A program made the position numbers and the translations under genes. From DRWZ01 sp964601505 (GTDB taxonomy: Bacteria > Calescibacteriota > Calescibacteriia > Calescibacteriales > Calescibacteriaceae): a stretch of DNA of 64,000 nt. How positions within the stretch are numbered: position 1 is the first letter of the stretch; each line of letters starts with the position of its first letter. Under the pieces are notes generated by a model. That model was not told the DNA's origin. It saw nothing but the letters and a program-made list of their open reading frames with translations, and ran no database searches. The DNA lies in the NCBI GenBank assembly GCA_964601505.1, contig CAZRNR010000005.1, forward strand, positions 1 through 64,000. The letters are read 5' to 3'. Below, one piece after another: positions 1 to 8,570 of the stretch.

Positions 1-2
1 TC

Positions 3-545
3 AGCGGAGTTGAGTATCATTTCAAAGTTATAGACATAACAAAGATACCTTTTAGGAAGTTTCAAGGGAGTAATAATCCGCATGTAAATGCTCTTGGGAT
101 TTTGAGTAGGGATGTGGATGTGAGAAAGATTTTTGAGAAGATAATGAATTATAGATTTTTGTCAAGACAGAAGTTAATGGAGTTAGTGAATAAGATATAT
201 ATACTATCAGTTTTGGTAGGGAGAGATAGGGAGGTGGAGAGGGAGATGGAAGAGGTAGCAAAGATAGATTTGACAAAAACAAGACTTTTCAGGAAAGGTT
301 TAAGGAAAGGTATAGAGAGAGGACTTAAGGAGGGGATAAAGAAAGGGCTTAAGGAAGGTATAGAGAAGGGGCTTAAGGAAGGGATTCAGATAGATATAGA
401 GGAAAGGTTTGGGGATGAGGGGAGATATTTGATAGAGATACTGAAAGACATAAAGGATATAGAGAAGCTGAAGGAAATAAAGAGAGCTATAAACAAAGCG
501 GAGGGTATTCAAGACATTGAAAAAATACTTCGGAACCCAAAATAA
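3..545 (+). CDS. Rpn family nuclease/putative transposase, 3' part
   Basis: The frame is open from the left edge, so the 5' end of this gene lies outside the window; 180 codons remain before TAA. The visible part fits the C-terminal half of the Rpn/YhgA-like (PD-(D/E)XK transposase-like) family: a stretch around NPHVNALGIL, then a helical region, then a low-complexity tail in which GLKEGI and related units repeat about four times before a final acidic helix. Such repeated K-G-L/I-x-E-G tails are typical of this family in thermophiles. The catalytic nuclease core, if present, is upstream and cannot be seen. The family has been linked to recombination-promoting DNA cleavage. It is separated from the gyrase-like gene by about 100 bp. 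Confidence 0.7.
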   Translation, partial: SGVEYHFKVIDITKIPFRKFQGSNNPHVNALGILSRDVDVRKIFEKIMNYRFLSRQKLMELVNKIYILSVLVGRDREVEREMEEVAKIDLTKTRLFRKGLRKGIERGLKEGIKKGLKEGIEKGLKEGIQIDIEERFGDEGRYLIEILKDIKDIEKLKEIKRAINKAEGIQDIEKILRNPK

Positions 546-646
546 ATTTGTAAAGCTCAATTTTTGTCAAAAGCTTTTTCTGAATTTTAATCCTAAAATT
601 CCATAAATTCTCAACAGAGCATTTTTAATTATAAATTTTCAGATTT

Positions 647-2953
647 ATGGCGATACATAAAATAAAAATAGAAGATGAACTTGTATCTTCTTACCTGAGT
701 TATTCCTTAAGCGTCATAATAGGTAGAGCAATACCAGATATAAGAGACGGACTGAAACCTGTTCAAAGAAGAATAATATGGACGATGTGGGAGGAGAATG
801 TAAAATCAAATTCACAGCACAGGAAAAGTGCAAAAATCGTCGGAAGCTGTATAGGGAAGTATCACCCACATGGAGACAAACCCGTTTATGATGCTCTTGT
901 GAGAATGGCACAACCTTTTGTAATGAGGTATCCGTTAATAGATGGTCAGGGTAATTTTGGTTCAATAGATGGAGATGAGCCAGCAGCAATGAGATACACA
1001 GAAGCAAGGCTCACAAAAATCGCAGAAGAGCTGCTTGTAGATATAAATGAAGGGACAACAGATTTTTCTCCAAACTACGATGAAACACTTGAAGAACCTA
1101 AATATCTACCAACAAGGTTTCCAAACCTCCTTGTTAATGGGTGTTCAGGAATAGCTGTTGGAATGAGTACAAGTATCCCACCTCATAATATAGCCGAAGT
1201 CTCGGATGCTCTGATACACCTTGTAGATAACCCAACGGCATCATTAGATGAAATTCTAAAGATACTGAAAGGTCCCGATTTTCCTACTGGCGGAATAGTG
1301 GTAGGGGACCTCAAACAAATATACGAAGAAGGAAAAGGACAACTCACAATATACTCAAGATACAAGATTGAAAAAGGCGAAAAGGGGAGAAAAAACATTG
1401 TATTTTATGAAGTTCCATATCAAGAAAACAAATCAAAAATAGTAGAAAAGATAGCCCAACTTTCAAAAGATAAAATCATAGATGGAATAGCAAGAGTAGC
1501 AGACGAATCTGACAGGAGAGGTATAAGAGTAGTTGTTGAAGTAAAAGAAGGCTTTGAGATAGAACCAATAATAGCACAGCTCTATGAGAAAACAGGATTG
1601 AAATCAAACTTCCTTGTAAATATGCTTGTCGTTGATGGAATTCAGCCGATATCAGTGGACCTCAAAACCCTACTTGAAAAATTCATTGATTTCAGAAAAG
1701 ACATAGTCCTAAAGAGAACAAAATTCAGACTTGAGAAAGCAGAAAGGCACCTTCATATACTTGAAGGATATATCAAAGCACTTGGCTCAATAGATGAAAT
1801 AATATCCATAATCAGAAAGTCTCAAAATCAACAGGAAGCAAAAGAAAATTTGAAAAAGAGATTCGGATTTTCAGACATTCAAGCCCAAGCGATACTTGAC
1901 TTGAAACTCGGAAGACTCTCAAAACTTGATGCAGAAGAAATCAAAAAAGAACATGAAAAAACATCAAAAGAGGTTCAAGAACTAAAAGAAATATTGAAAA
2001 GCGAAAAGAAACTGAAAGAAATAATAAAACAGGAGTTTCTTGAGATCAAGAAAGAATACGGTGATCAAAGAAGAACAGAAATATCAGATAAACCACCCGT
2101 TAGGGAAGAGATATCACAAGAGTATAAGATAATAATAACACATGATTTTTATATAAACACTTTTGCAAAAACAGAAAGAACTCCTCGTCTTCCTGTAAAA
2201 AGTAGTTTTATATCTTCAGGGGACCTTGCCTGCGTTACGAATCTTGGGAAAGTATATAGAGTCAGACTTGAGAAAATAAAGACTTGGACAGAAAAGGGAA
2301 TGCCAGTAAAATCGCTTGTCAGAACGTCAAAAGAAGAAGAAATAATATATGTATGTCCAGCATATGAGGATAGGTATCTTGTATTCATAACGAAAATGGG
2401 TTTCACTAAAAAATTCAGGTTGAGTGAAGTTTATGATCTGACCGCAAGAGGAGAAGTAATATTTGAACTCGAACAAGGAGATGAAATTCGTGATGCAGTT
2501 GAGTGTTCAGAAGATGATCAGATATTCTTTATGACTAAAGGAGGAATGATTCTTGGAATAAATGCATCAGACATCACAGCAAGAGTTTCAAAGGCAATAG
2601 AACTCTCAAGAGGAGATACTACAGATGAAGTCTTACTTGTTATAAATAAAACAAAAGAAGATAATTTTCTTGTCTGTTCAACGGAAAATTATGTAAAAAG
2701 AATAAGAGCATCCGAACTCAAAGTTCAAGCAAAAGGCGGAGTCGGGATCACAGTCATACCAGAAAAAGCCCTACCAGCAGTTGATGCTATATTCATATCA
2801 TCTGAAGATGATACCGTAGCTATAACATATATTTCTAATGAAAAGGAAAACTATAAATATTTTCCTGCAAAGAAAATCCCACTCCTTACAAGACATGCCA
2901 TAGGTAAACAGCTGGTAGAAGGAAAAATTATATCCATTGGTAGGGTGATGTAA
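647..2953 (+). CDS. gyrA: DNA gyrase / topoisomerase IV subunit A
   Basis: 768 residues. The breakage-reunion domain is clear: the helix with KYHPHGD near residues 71-77, GQGNFGSIDGD near 101-110, and catalytic Tyr117 in RYTEARL. NLLVNGCSGIAVGMST follows, then a coiled-coil region at about 360-470 and C-terminal beta-pinwheel blades (about 500-768). With GyrB it would cut and pass duplex DNA to supercoil or decatenate it. A canonical GyrA box (QRRGGRG-like) is not found in the first blade; the nearest match is QAKGGVG in a late blade. Supercoiling versus decatenation is therefore open, and ParC is possible, although the core reads more like GyrA. The residue equivalent to E. coli GyrA Ser83 is Lys78. 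No gyrB lies nearby. Confidence 0.9.
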   Translation: MAIHKIKIEDELVSSYLSYSLSVIIGRAIPDIRDGLKPVQRRIIWTMWEENVKSNSQHRKSAKIVGSCIGKYHPHGDKPVYDALVRMAQPFVMRYPLIDGQGNFGSIDGDEPAAMRYTEARLTKIAEELLVDINEGTTDFSPNYDETLEEPKYLPTRFPNLLVNGCSGIAVGMSTSIPPHNIAEVSDALIHLVDNPTASLDEILKILKGPDFPTGGIVVGDLKQIYEEGKGQLTIYSRYKIEKGEKGRKNIVFYEVPYQENKSKIVEKIAQLSKDKIIDGIARVADESDRRGIRVVVEVKEGFEIEPIIAQLYEKTGLKSNFLVNMLVVDGIQPISVDLKTLLEKFIDFRKDIVLKRTKFRLEKAERHLHILEGYIKALGSIDEIISIIRKSQNQQEAKENLKKRFGFSDIQAQAILDLKLGRLSKLDAEEIKKEHEKTSKEVQELKEILKSEKKLKEIIKQEFLEIKKEYGDQRRTEISDKPPVREEISQEYKIIITHDFYINTFAKTERTPRLPVKSSFISSGDLACVTNLGKVYRVRLEKIKTWTEKGMPVKSLVRTSKEEEIIYVCPAYEDRYLVFITKMGFTKKFRLSEVYDLTARGEVIFELEQGDEIRDAVECSEDDQIFFMTKGGMILGINASDITARVSKAIELSRGDTTDEVLLVINKTKEDNFLVCSTENYVKRIRASELKVQAKGGVGITVIPEKALPAVDAIFISSEDDTVAITYISNEKENYKYFPAKKIPLLTRHAIGKQLVEGKIISIGRVM

Positions 2954-3108
2954 AACACAATTACAATCCACGCTTCAACCAAAGAAAAACTAAAGTGAAT
3001 CTTCAAATCATCTAAAAATAAAGGGACATAAAATTACTTTAATGCTATTAAAAACAAGATTTTTCAAAAAGGAGTGATTATATTCAATTATGACGGGGTG
3101 AATGTGTC

Positions 3109-3564
3109 ATGACGAGGGTAAACAAAAAAGGATTAAACACAGTAATAAAATCAGGGATAATAGTAACATTAGGGTTAGTAGTTGCTCTAATCTTCTTTAA
3201 ACCTGTAAATTCCTCACCAGGAGAGGTGTATGTAATTGTAAATTCATCACTATCTAATATCTCTCTTGAAGATATAAAGAAAGCTTACAAAGGCGAAATA
3301 TCAAAAATACAGGGGAAGGATATAAAGCTTTATGAACCACCACTTGATAGTCCTGCAAAAAAGATGTTTATAGAAAAGTTCCTGGGATTAGACCTTGAGT
3401 CATACAGAAAGATATGGCTTGTTAAACTCATGGGAGGGCATCCCATTCCCAAAGTGGCTAAAGAAGATGAAATAATTAAAAATGTGTCATCTCAGGAAGG
3501 AGCAATAGGATATGTGCCTATACCAGCTCAAGAAGATTCAGTAAAAGTCATAGCTATAAAATAA
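3109..3564 (+). CDS. Phosphate-binding-protein-like periplasmic protein
   Basis: 151 residues with a positively charged start and one hydrophobic segment (about 14-31), fitting a signal peptide or anchor. The remainder resembles the short PBP-like (PstS-type) domain found alone in many Gram-negative genomes: a VIVNSSLSNISLEDIKKAY opening, a central segment around PAKKMFIEKFLG, then a W..LMGG loop and a terminal EGAIGYVP motif. These single-domain proteins often accompany phosphate regulation or beta-barrel/porin genes, but no pst genes are adjacent. A GGGGTG sequence sits about 8 bases before the ATG. Ligand and role are inferred only from the fold family. Confidence 0.7.
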   Translation: MTRVNKKGLNTVIKSGIIVTLGLVVALIFFKPVNSSPGEVYVIVNSSLSNISLEDIKKAYKGEISKIQGKDIKLYEPPLDSPAKKMFIEKFLGLDLESYRKIWLVKLMGGHPIPKVAKEDEIIKNVSSQEGAIGYVPIPAQEDSVKVIAIK

Positions 3565-3629
3565 AATTTCCTTTTTTGTTCGCAAGGATTTGGAGATTAG
3601 GATTGTTGAAAAATTGAACTTTACAATAT

Positions 3630-4601
3630 TCACCTTTGCTTTATTTTAAGTGATGATGTTCCAAGTGTAGCCTCCACAAGGTCATCAAAACTTATACCTC
3701 TCCAGAGAGCTATTTTTGGAAGCAATGATCTGTCAGTCATACCAGGAACGGTGTTGAGCTCAAGGAAAAAAACTTTTTGCCCTTTCATTTTAAAATCTAC
3801 TCTAACAGCACCATCCACTAAAAACTCTTCGCATATCTTTTGAGATATTGATAAAGCATAATTGCAAGCCTCCTGAGAAACATTACGTGGAGGAATGATA
3901 TATTCTGTCTCAGATCTATATTTTGCATCAAAGGAAAAAATTATATCACTTTTAGGAACTATTTCCATAACCCCAATTGATTTCCTTTGAAAAACACCAA
4001 CGGTTATTTCAGGTCCATCTAAAAACTCCTCAACGATAACTCTGGAAGAATACTTCAAAGCCTCATCAATAGCTTCCTTTAAATCTCCTATGTTTTTGAG
4101 CAGAGAAATTCCAAAAGATGACCCAGAAAAAGATGGTTTTATTATAACAGGCAGCTCAAATTCTTCTAACTTCCGGACTACCTGATTTATTGAATAATCT
4201 TTATTTATGACAAAAAAACGAGGATGATTGAGGAAACCGATGAGTTTGGTCATAATCTTATCCATAAAAAAAGCAGAGACAACTGGATCTGGTGATGAAT
4301 AAGGGATCTTCAGGATCTCAAGTAATCCTTGAACAGTTCCATCTTCACCGAACTTTCCGTGTAGTGCTATAAAGACCGCATCAAAACGAGATATCTTATC
4401 AAAAAAATTCGGTGATGGAAAATCAATTTCTTCAACTTCATAGCCTTTTTTCAAGAGAGCTTGTGACACACATTTTCCCGTTTTCAAGGAGATTTCCCTT
4501 TCTTCTGATTCTCCACCAACCAGAACAGCAACCCTTTTAAAATTCTCTTTTGCTCTATTCTGAAAATAGTTTATCAATTCTAAGATTTCATCGTTATGCA
4601 T
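3630..4601 (-). CDS. ddl: D-alanine--D-alanine ligase
   Basis: 323 residues, normal for Ddl. It makes the D-Ala-D-Ala dipeptide of peptidoglycan precursors in the cytoplasm using ATP. Visible features are the N-terminal VLVGGESEEREISL segment, the ALHGKFGEDGTVQGLLE motif (HGxxGEDG) near 80-95, an ATP-grasp core with PVIIKPSFSGSSFGI around 150-170, and the C-terminal ELNTVPGMT signature that carries the metal-binding residues. The gene is convergent with the phosphate-binding-like gene and divergent from the barrel gene that starts 84 bases away. No mur genes flank it. Confidence 0.93.
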   Translation of the reverse strand: MHNDEILELINYFQNRAKENFKRVAVLVGGESEEREISLKTGKCVSQALLKKGYEVEEIDFPSPNFFDKISRFDAVFIALHGKFGEDGTVQGLLEILKIPYSSPDPVVSAFFMDKIMTKLIGFLNHPRFFVINKDYSINQVVRKLEEFELPVIIKPSFSGSSFGISLLKNIGDLKEAIDEALKYSSRVIVEEFLDGPEITVGVFQRKSIGVMEIVPKSDIIFSFDAKYRSETEYIIPPRNVSQEACNYALSISQKICEEFLVDGAVRVDFKMKGQKVFFLELNTVPGMTDRSLLPKIALWRGISFDDLVEATLGTSSLKIKQR

Positions 4602-4684
4602 TATAAAGATAATGCTACAAAAATCAAGTGAGAAAACACAAATATTCTTAACAAAAAAATAGAAAAATTTTTATAATTTTTCGT

Positions 4685-5986
4685 ATGAATAAAATAATAG
4701 GCTTTCTGATTTTTACTTTGGTAGCAATTCTCGAGGCTTATGCTGACCCTTTTGATTTCTATTGCTCTGGACCAAAAGCGAGATCTATTGGTTGCACAGG
4801 AGTTGCTATATCAGAAGGATACGAATCAGCATATCTTAACCCTGCACTTATATCCGCAGCTAAAAAAGTTGGGATAGGGTATCTTTTCTCTTCACAAAAC
4901 TTAGATGTATCAATACAGGGACAAAAAAAGCCCGGGAATCCATTAGAAGATGTCTCACTTGTATATGCTGGGTTATCAATCGCTCTTTCTGACCTTTCTT
5001 TTATATTTGAAAAGTCAAAAATTTTAGACAACATTCATCTTGGATTATCTGCTGCACTTCCACCATCTGGAAGGCTTGTTAGAGTTTCAACCTCTCAAAC
5101 CAAAATACCATCTACCATACTATACGGAAACAGGAACACAAGATTCTCAGCATATATAGGATTATCCGGGAACATCCCGATAGAAAAGGTAAAAATATAT
5201 TTAGGAGGTGGTGTTCATTCTCTTGCAAAACTTCCAATATATGTGGATGCAAATTTTGCCCCGGACAGAGATTTATTGGGTATAGACGGGTGGCTTGAGT
5301 TACTTGAAGGTTTTGTCGGAGGGATAGCCATTGAAGCAAACTTTGAGTCTGCGTTTTTCCGTGTAGGTGGTGTTATAAGAACACCAGTTCAAACCGAGAT
5401 TCCAACATCTGTAAATGTCAAATTAGCTGGAGATGAATCTGTTTTATTGTTGAACGCTCTACTTATTGAACACTACACAGCACCTTACTTTGGTGGAGGT
5501 ATTGGAGGAGGGATAAAAACTTCCTCACTCAAATTGAGTTTAGGTGCCGATGTACTTCAGTATAAGTTTTCAAAATTGAAACTACCACTTCTTGAAATAA
5601 CAGGGGCTTCACCAGAGCAGGTAAAATCACTAATTCCAACTCACAAACTACCTGAAGTTGAGGATATACTTGTCATAAAGGGTGGAGCATCTGCAGATAT
5701 ATATGATGTTATAGGAGAAGCAGACATAATAATCGGAGCAGGAGCAAGTTTATTCCCATCTCCCTTAAAATCTCAAAATGGAAGTCTCTTCGTTGATTCA
5801 GATAGGCTTTCAATCTCCGGAGGGCTTGGAACAAGGTTCAAATCTCCCGGGGTAGTAAAAGGAGAAATTGAGTTCATACTTTCAGGCGGAGTTCAAATTA
5901 TTCAGAAGAAAGAATTTACAGAAACTAACACATCAATTGGTGGAACTCTTCCAACAATTTCCGGAACTCTAAACCTCACTTTCTAA
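4685..5986 (+). CDS. Putative outer-membrane beta-barrel protein (PorV/FadL-like)
   Basis: 433 residues with a clear signal peptide (about 1-20, cleavage near AYA/DP). The mature start, with GPKARSIGCTGVAIS followed by YLNPALIS, resembles the N-terminus of PorV/FadL/TraF-type barrels (family pattern: G-A-R-A-x-G-M-G-G-A, then Y-x-N-P-A). The rest alternates short polar and hydrophobic strands, is rich in Gly and Ser, and ends in NLTF with a C-terminal aromatic residue, as expected for a barrel inserted by BamA. Function is unassigned. The sulfatase-fold gene starts 26 bases downstream on the same strand, so the two are probably cotranscribed. Confidence 0.6.
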   Translation: MNKIIGFLIFTLVAILEAYADPFDFYCSGPKARSIGCTGVAISEGYESAYLNPALISAAKKVGIGYLFSSQNLDVSIQGQKKPGNPLEDVSLVYAGLSIALSDLSFIFEKSKILDNIHLGLSAALPPSGRLVRVSTSQTKIPSTILYGNRNTRFSAYIGLSGNIPIEKVKIYLGGGVHSLAKLPIYVDANFAPDRDLLGIDGWLELLEGFVGGIAIEANFESAFFRVGGVIRTPVQTEIPTSVNVKLAGDESVLLLNALLIEHYTAPYFGGGIGGGIKTSSLKLSLGADVLQYKFSKLKLPLLEITGASPEQVKSLIPTHKLPEVEDILVIKGGASADIYDVIGEADIIIGAGASLFPSPLKSQNGSLFVDSDRLSISGGLGTRFKSPGVVKGEIEFILSGGVQIIQKKEFTETNTSIGGTLPTISGTLNLTF

Positions 5987-6011
5987 TATACCGTCTTATA
6001 TTTTCTGTAAT

Positions 6012-7304
6012 ATGCTAAAATCAAAAAAGAATCTTCTGTGTATCGTATTTATTCTATTTTGTGATAAGGCTTTCTCATCCCAATCACCTATTCTTTTCTT
6101 GACTATAGATAGCTTAAGGCCTGATAAGATTTCTTGCTATGGTTTCGAGAAAAAAACAACCCCAAATATAGATAAACTGTGTGATCAGGCATTTGTCTTT
6201 CTTAACGCCTACGCTTCAGCAGGATGGACATCACCCTCACTAGTATCTATTTTTTCCTCCCTTTATCCTACAACACATGGAATTGAAGTTAGAGGATTAG
6301 TTCTAAACTCCAAAATAAAAACTCCTATAAAAATTCTCAACGAGAAAGGATGGAAAACATATGGAGAACACTCTGAAGGAGATACAATAGGGAACATCGG
6401 CTTTTATCCAACCAAAGGAACAATTACCAAATTTCTTGAGGAAATAAAAGATGAGAACTTTTTTGTATGGTATCACATTAGGACCCCACATCTTCCATAC
6501 GATCCACCTGAAGAATACATAAGAGAATTTTTAAATGGTCTTACAGCTGATCAAGAAAAAATAAGAATTATCAGAGAGAAAAAAATGATAGTGAAAGGAA
6601 AAGATAATATTGAATTCACAGATACAGAGAAGAAGTTCGTAGAGGTTTTATATGAAGCCGATGTAAAGTATCTGGATAGTCAGATAGGCGAGGTAATAGA
6701 GAAACTCAAGGAACTCGGTATCTTTGACAAAACCATAGTTGTTCTAACAGCAGATCATGGAGAAGAACTCTTTGAACATGGATGGATAGGGCATGCATCA
6801 ACATCTCTTGACGGTCATCTCTACAATGAAATCATTAAAATACCATTGATTATAAGAACTCCGGATATTAAGAAGAGAACATATATACAAACTCCTGTTT
6901 CACATGTTGATATTATGCCGATATTATTTTCAATGCTTGGAATAAAAGAAAAGTTTCTAACAGATTCAGGAGTTATTAAAGTCAGCAAAAGTAATATATC
7001 TAAAAAAGACAATGTTATATTCTCGTCAACTTCACCATGCGGTTGGCAGTGCAAAGAAGATGAGAAATGGAAAAGGATATATGTCATACAAGAAAAAAAC
7101 TGGAAACTCATCTACTACAACTATGATGGAAACAAACCAAAGGAAAGATTTGAATTATTTAAACTTCCAGATGAAAAAAATGACTTGTCTCAAGAAAATC
7201 CTGAAAAGCTTTCATATATGGTAAAAAAATTATTTGAGACTATTGGTGAACACAAAGCAAAACAAGCATTATTTCAGCCGGAAGTATATATAGAGAAAAA
7301 GTAA
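6012..7304 (+). CDS. Sulfatase-fold (alkaline phosphatase superfamily) exported enzyme
   Basis: 430 residues with an N-terminal hydrophobic segment (about 8-22). The metal-binding architecture of the sulfatase/phosphatase fold is clear: TIDSLRPD with Asp33 early, a nucleophile region GWTSPSLVSI near 71-80, and TADHGEELFEHGW with Asp248/His249 and later His residues. The nucleophile site reads T-S-P-S-L, not the Cys/Ser-x-Pro-x-Arg needed for formylglycine sulfatases. Thr73 is the candidate nucleophile, as in phosphoethanolamine and phosphoglycerol transferases of this superfamily, although those usually have several transmembrane helices. A phospho-transfer or phosphatase role on an exported substrate is the better guess. 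It sits between the barrel gene and the TraB-like gene. Confidence 0.72.
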   Translation: MLKSKKNLLCIVFILFCDKAFSSQSPILFLTIDSLRPDKISCYGFEKKTTPNIDKLCDQAFVFLNAYASAGWTSPSLVSIFSSLYPTTHGIEVRGLVLNSKIKTPIKILNEKGWKTYGEHSEGDTIGNIGFYPTKGTITKFLEEIKDENFFVWYHIRTPHLPYDPPEEYIREFLNGLTADQEKIRIIREKKMIVKGKDNIEFTDTEKKFVEVLYEADVKYLDSQIGEVIEKLKELGIFDKTIVVLTADHGEELFEHGWIGHASTSLDGHLYNEIIKIPLIIRTPDIKKRTYIQTPVSHVDIMPILFSMLGIKEKFLTDSGVIKVSKSNISKKDNVIFSSTSPCGWQCKEDEKWKRIYVIQEKNWKLIYYNYDGNKPKERFELFKLPDEKNDLSQENPEKLSYMVKKLFETIGEHKAKQALFQPEVYIEKK

Positions 7305-7347
7305 AAAGGGCAAATTATTAGGAGTGAGAAGACGATATATATTATAA

Positions 7348-7920
7348 ATGATGAGAAGATTAATAGTTATATTATTTGTTGTTATTACTTATAATCTTTT
7401 TCTTAAAAAAAGTTATACACAGGTTTTAAATGTTCCAACAGGTTCATTTGCTACAGGGACAATTCTAACAGGAATATCAGTAGCTCTCCCCGGGGAGGTC
7501 ATAGATCCATCACCCGTTGTTTTCAGAATAGATGAAGGATTTTTCACACCTTCTGATTCCCTTGTAGATATGTCGGGGTGTTATGCTCACGGAACAGCGT
7601 ATTGGGCAGACCACATAAGCAGAGTTATAGTAGAAATAAAGGATATAACCTGCCCGCAAGGTGAAAAATTATATCACATAGAAGCTTTAGGTTATCTCTA
7701 TGATGAAGAAGGAGGATTCGGATTCGATGGAGAAATAACAAGATACGAAAAAGAGATATGGGGTATAAGAATAAGGACGGGATATGCTACTGTTCCAGCA
7801 TTTTCAAGAGGAATATTGTTTTTACGCCAGGGGTTTACCTTTGAGAGGAAGGATTTAAAACATCCTCAGTGGAGAAGACCTATGACATTCCCAGACAAAT
7901 TTAAAGACTTCCCTCCATAA
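7348..7920 (+). CDS. Stand-alone TraB/VirB10-like domain protein
   Basis: 190 residues: an N-terminal hydrophobic segment (about 4-20), then a domain that matches the C-terminal domain of the conjugation protein TraB (VirB10/TrbI superfamily). Matching landmarks in order are VPTGSF at 29-34, a TILTGI-type strand, a P-x-PV segment at 54-58, a Cys at 78, a later C-P-x-G at 102-105, and LGYLYDEEGGFGFDGE near 114-129. TraB is normally longer and forms the outer-membrane-spanning core of a type IV secretion channel; here only the periplasmic domain is present and no other tra or vir gene lies in the window. It follows the sulfatase-fold gene by 43 bases, probably in the same transcript. The match was made by eye. 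Confidence 0.55.
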   Translation: MMRRLIVILFVVITYNLFLKKSYTQVLNVPTGSFATGTILTGISVALPGEVIDPSPVVFRIDEGFFTPSDSLVDMSGCYAHGTAYWADHISRVIVEIKDITCPQGEKLYHIEALGYLYDEEGGFGFDGEITRYEKEIWGIRIRTGYATVPAFSRGILFLRQGFTFERKDLKHPQWRRPMTFPDKFKDFPP

Positions 7921-8570
7921 TATACCAGATCAAAATCAAACAAAACCGATTGACAAGGCTATGAAATAAACGGAAATTATGAATTGATACATTGAATTTC
8001 GATTTCACACGATATGGATATAATTTACATAGGTTAAAAATATGGGACACGAAAGAAGATGATTTTTTATGTCTGATTTTTTATGTTTAAACAGCATAAA
8101 AATACCGCAAGCAATTAAGAAAACAATTCACTTGAGAACACAATGATGTAAAGACTAAACTGAAATCAAGTAATGTTTCATTTAATTTTTCAATTGTAAT
8201 CTGGGTTATTTTATGAGAACCTCTGTATTTGGGTTCTGGATATATAAGTAAGAATATACCGTTTTATCGGAAACCTAAAACAAAAACAGCTCTTACCAAC
8301 ATATGAACACTGTGAAAAATAATTTTAGGCAAGTAATTATTTATTTTATTCCACCAATGTTTTAATTGAGAATATGAAATTTCTCCCTGATACTCTAATA
8401 GATGTTCAGCTCTCTTTTACACACCCCATCACAGAATAATTGTGAAGATCTTGATTATTTCCTGCAGTTCCGTCCTTTAAATCACATCTCATCATAAATT
8501 CAAGTCTTTTCACCATAATCAAGGTGGAGCAAAACTAATAATTACCTAATTTTAAACGCAAGACGAAATA
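7921..8570. other. Non-coding AT-rich stretch, 650 bp
   Basis: No convincing coding frame exists on either strand between the TraB-like gene and the convergent acyl-CoA dehydrogenase gene. The only local structure found is a modest inverted repeat at about 8216-8237 (6-bp arms AGAACC/GGTTCT around a 10-base loop) without a T-run. It may hold terminators for both convergent units or the remains of a decayed gene; nothing specific is recognised. Confidence 0.5.

Noticed and set aside
300..390. Repeated 12-base-scale units near the left edge, considered as a CRISPR array
   Set aside because: The units are imperfect, in frame, and encode the GLKEGI tail of the Rpn-type protein; there are no unique spacers of constant length.
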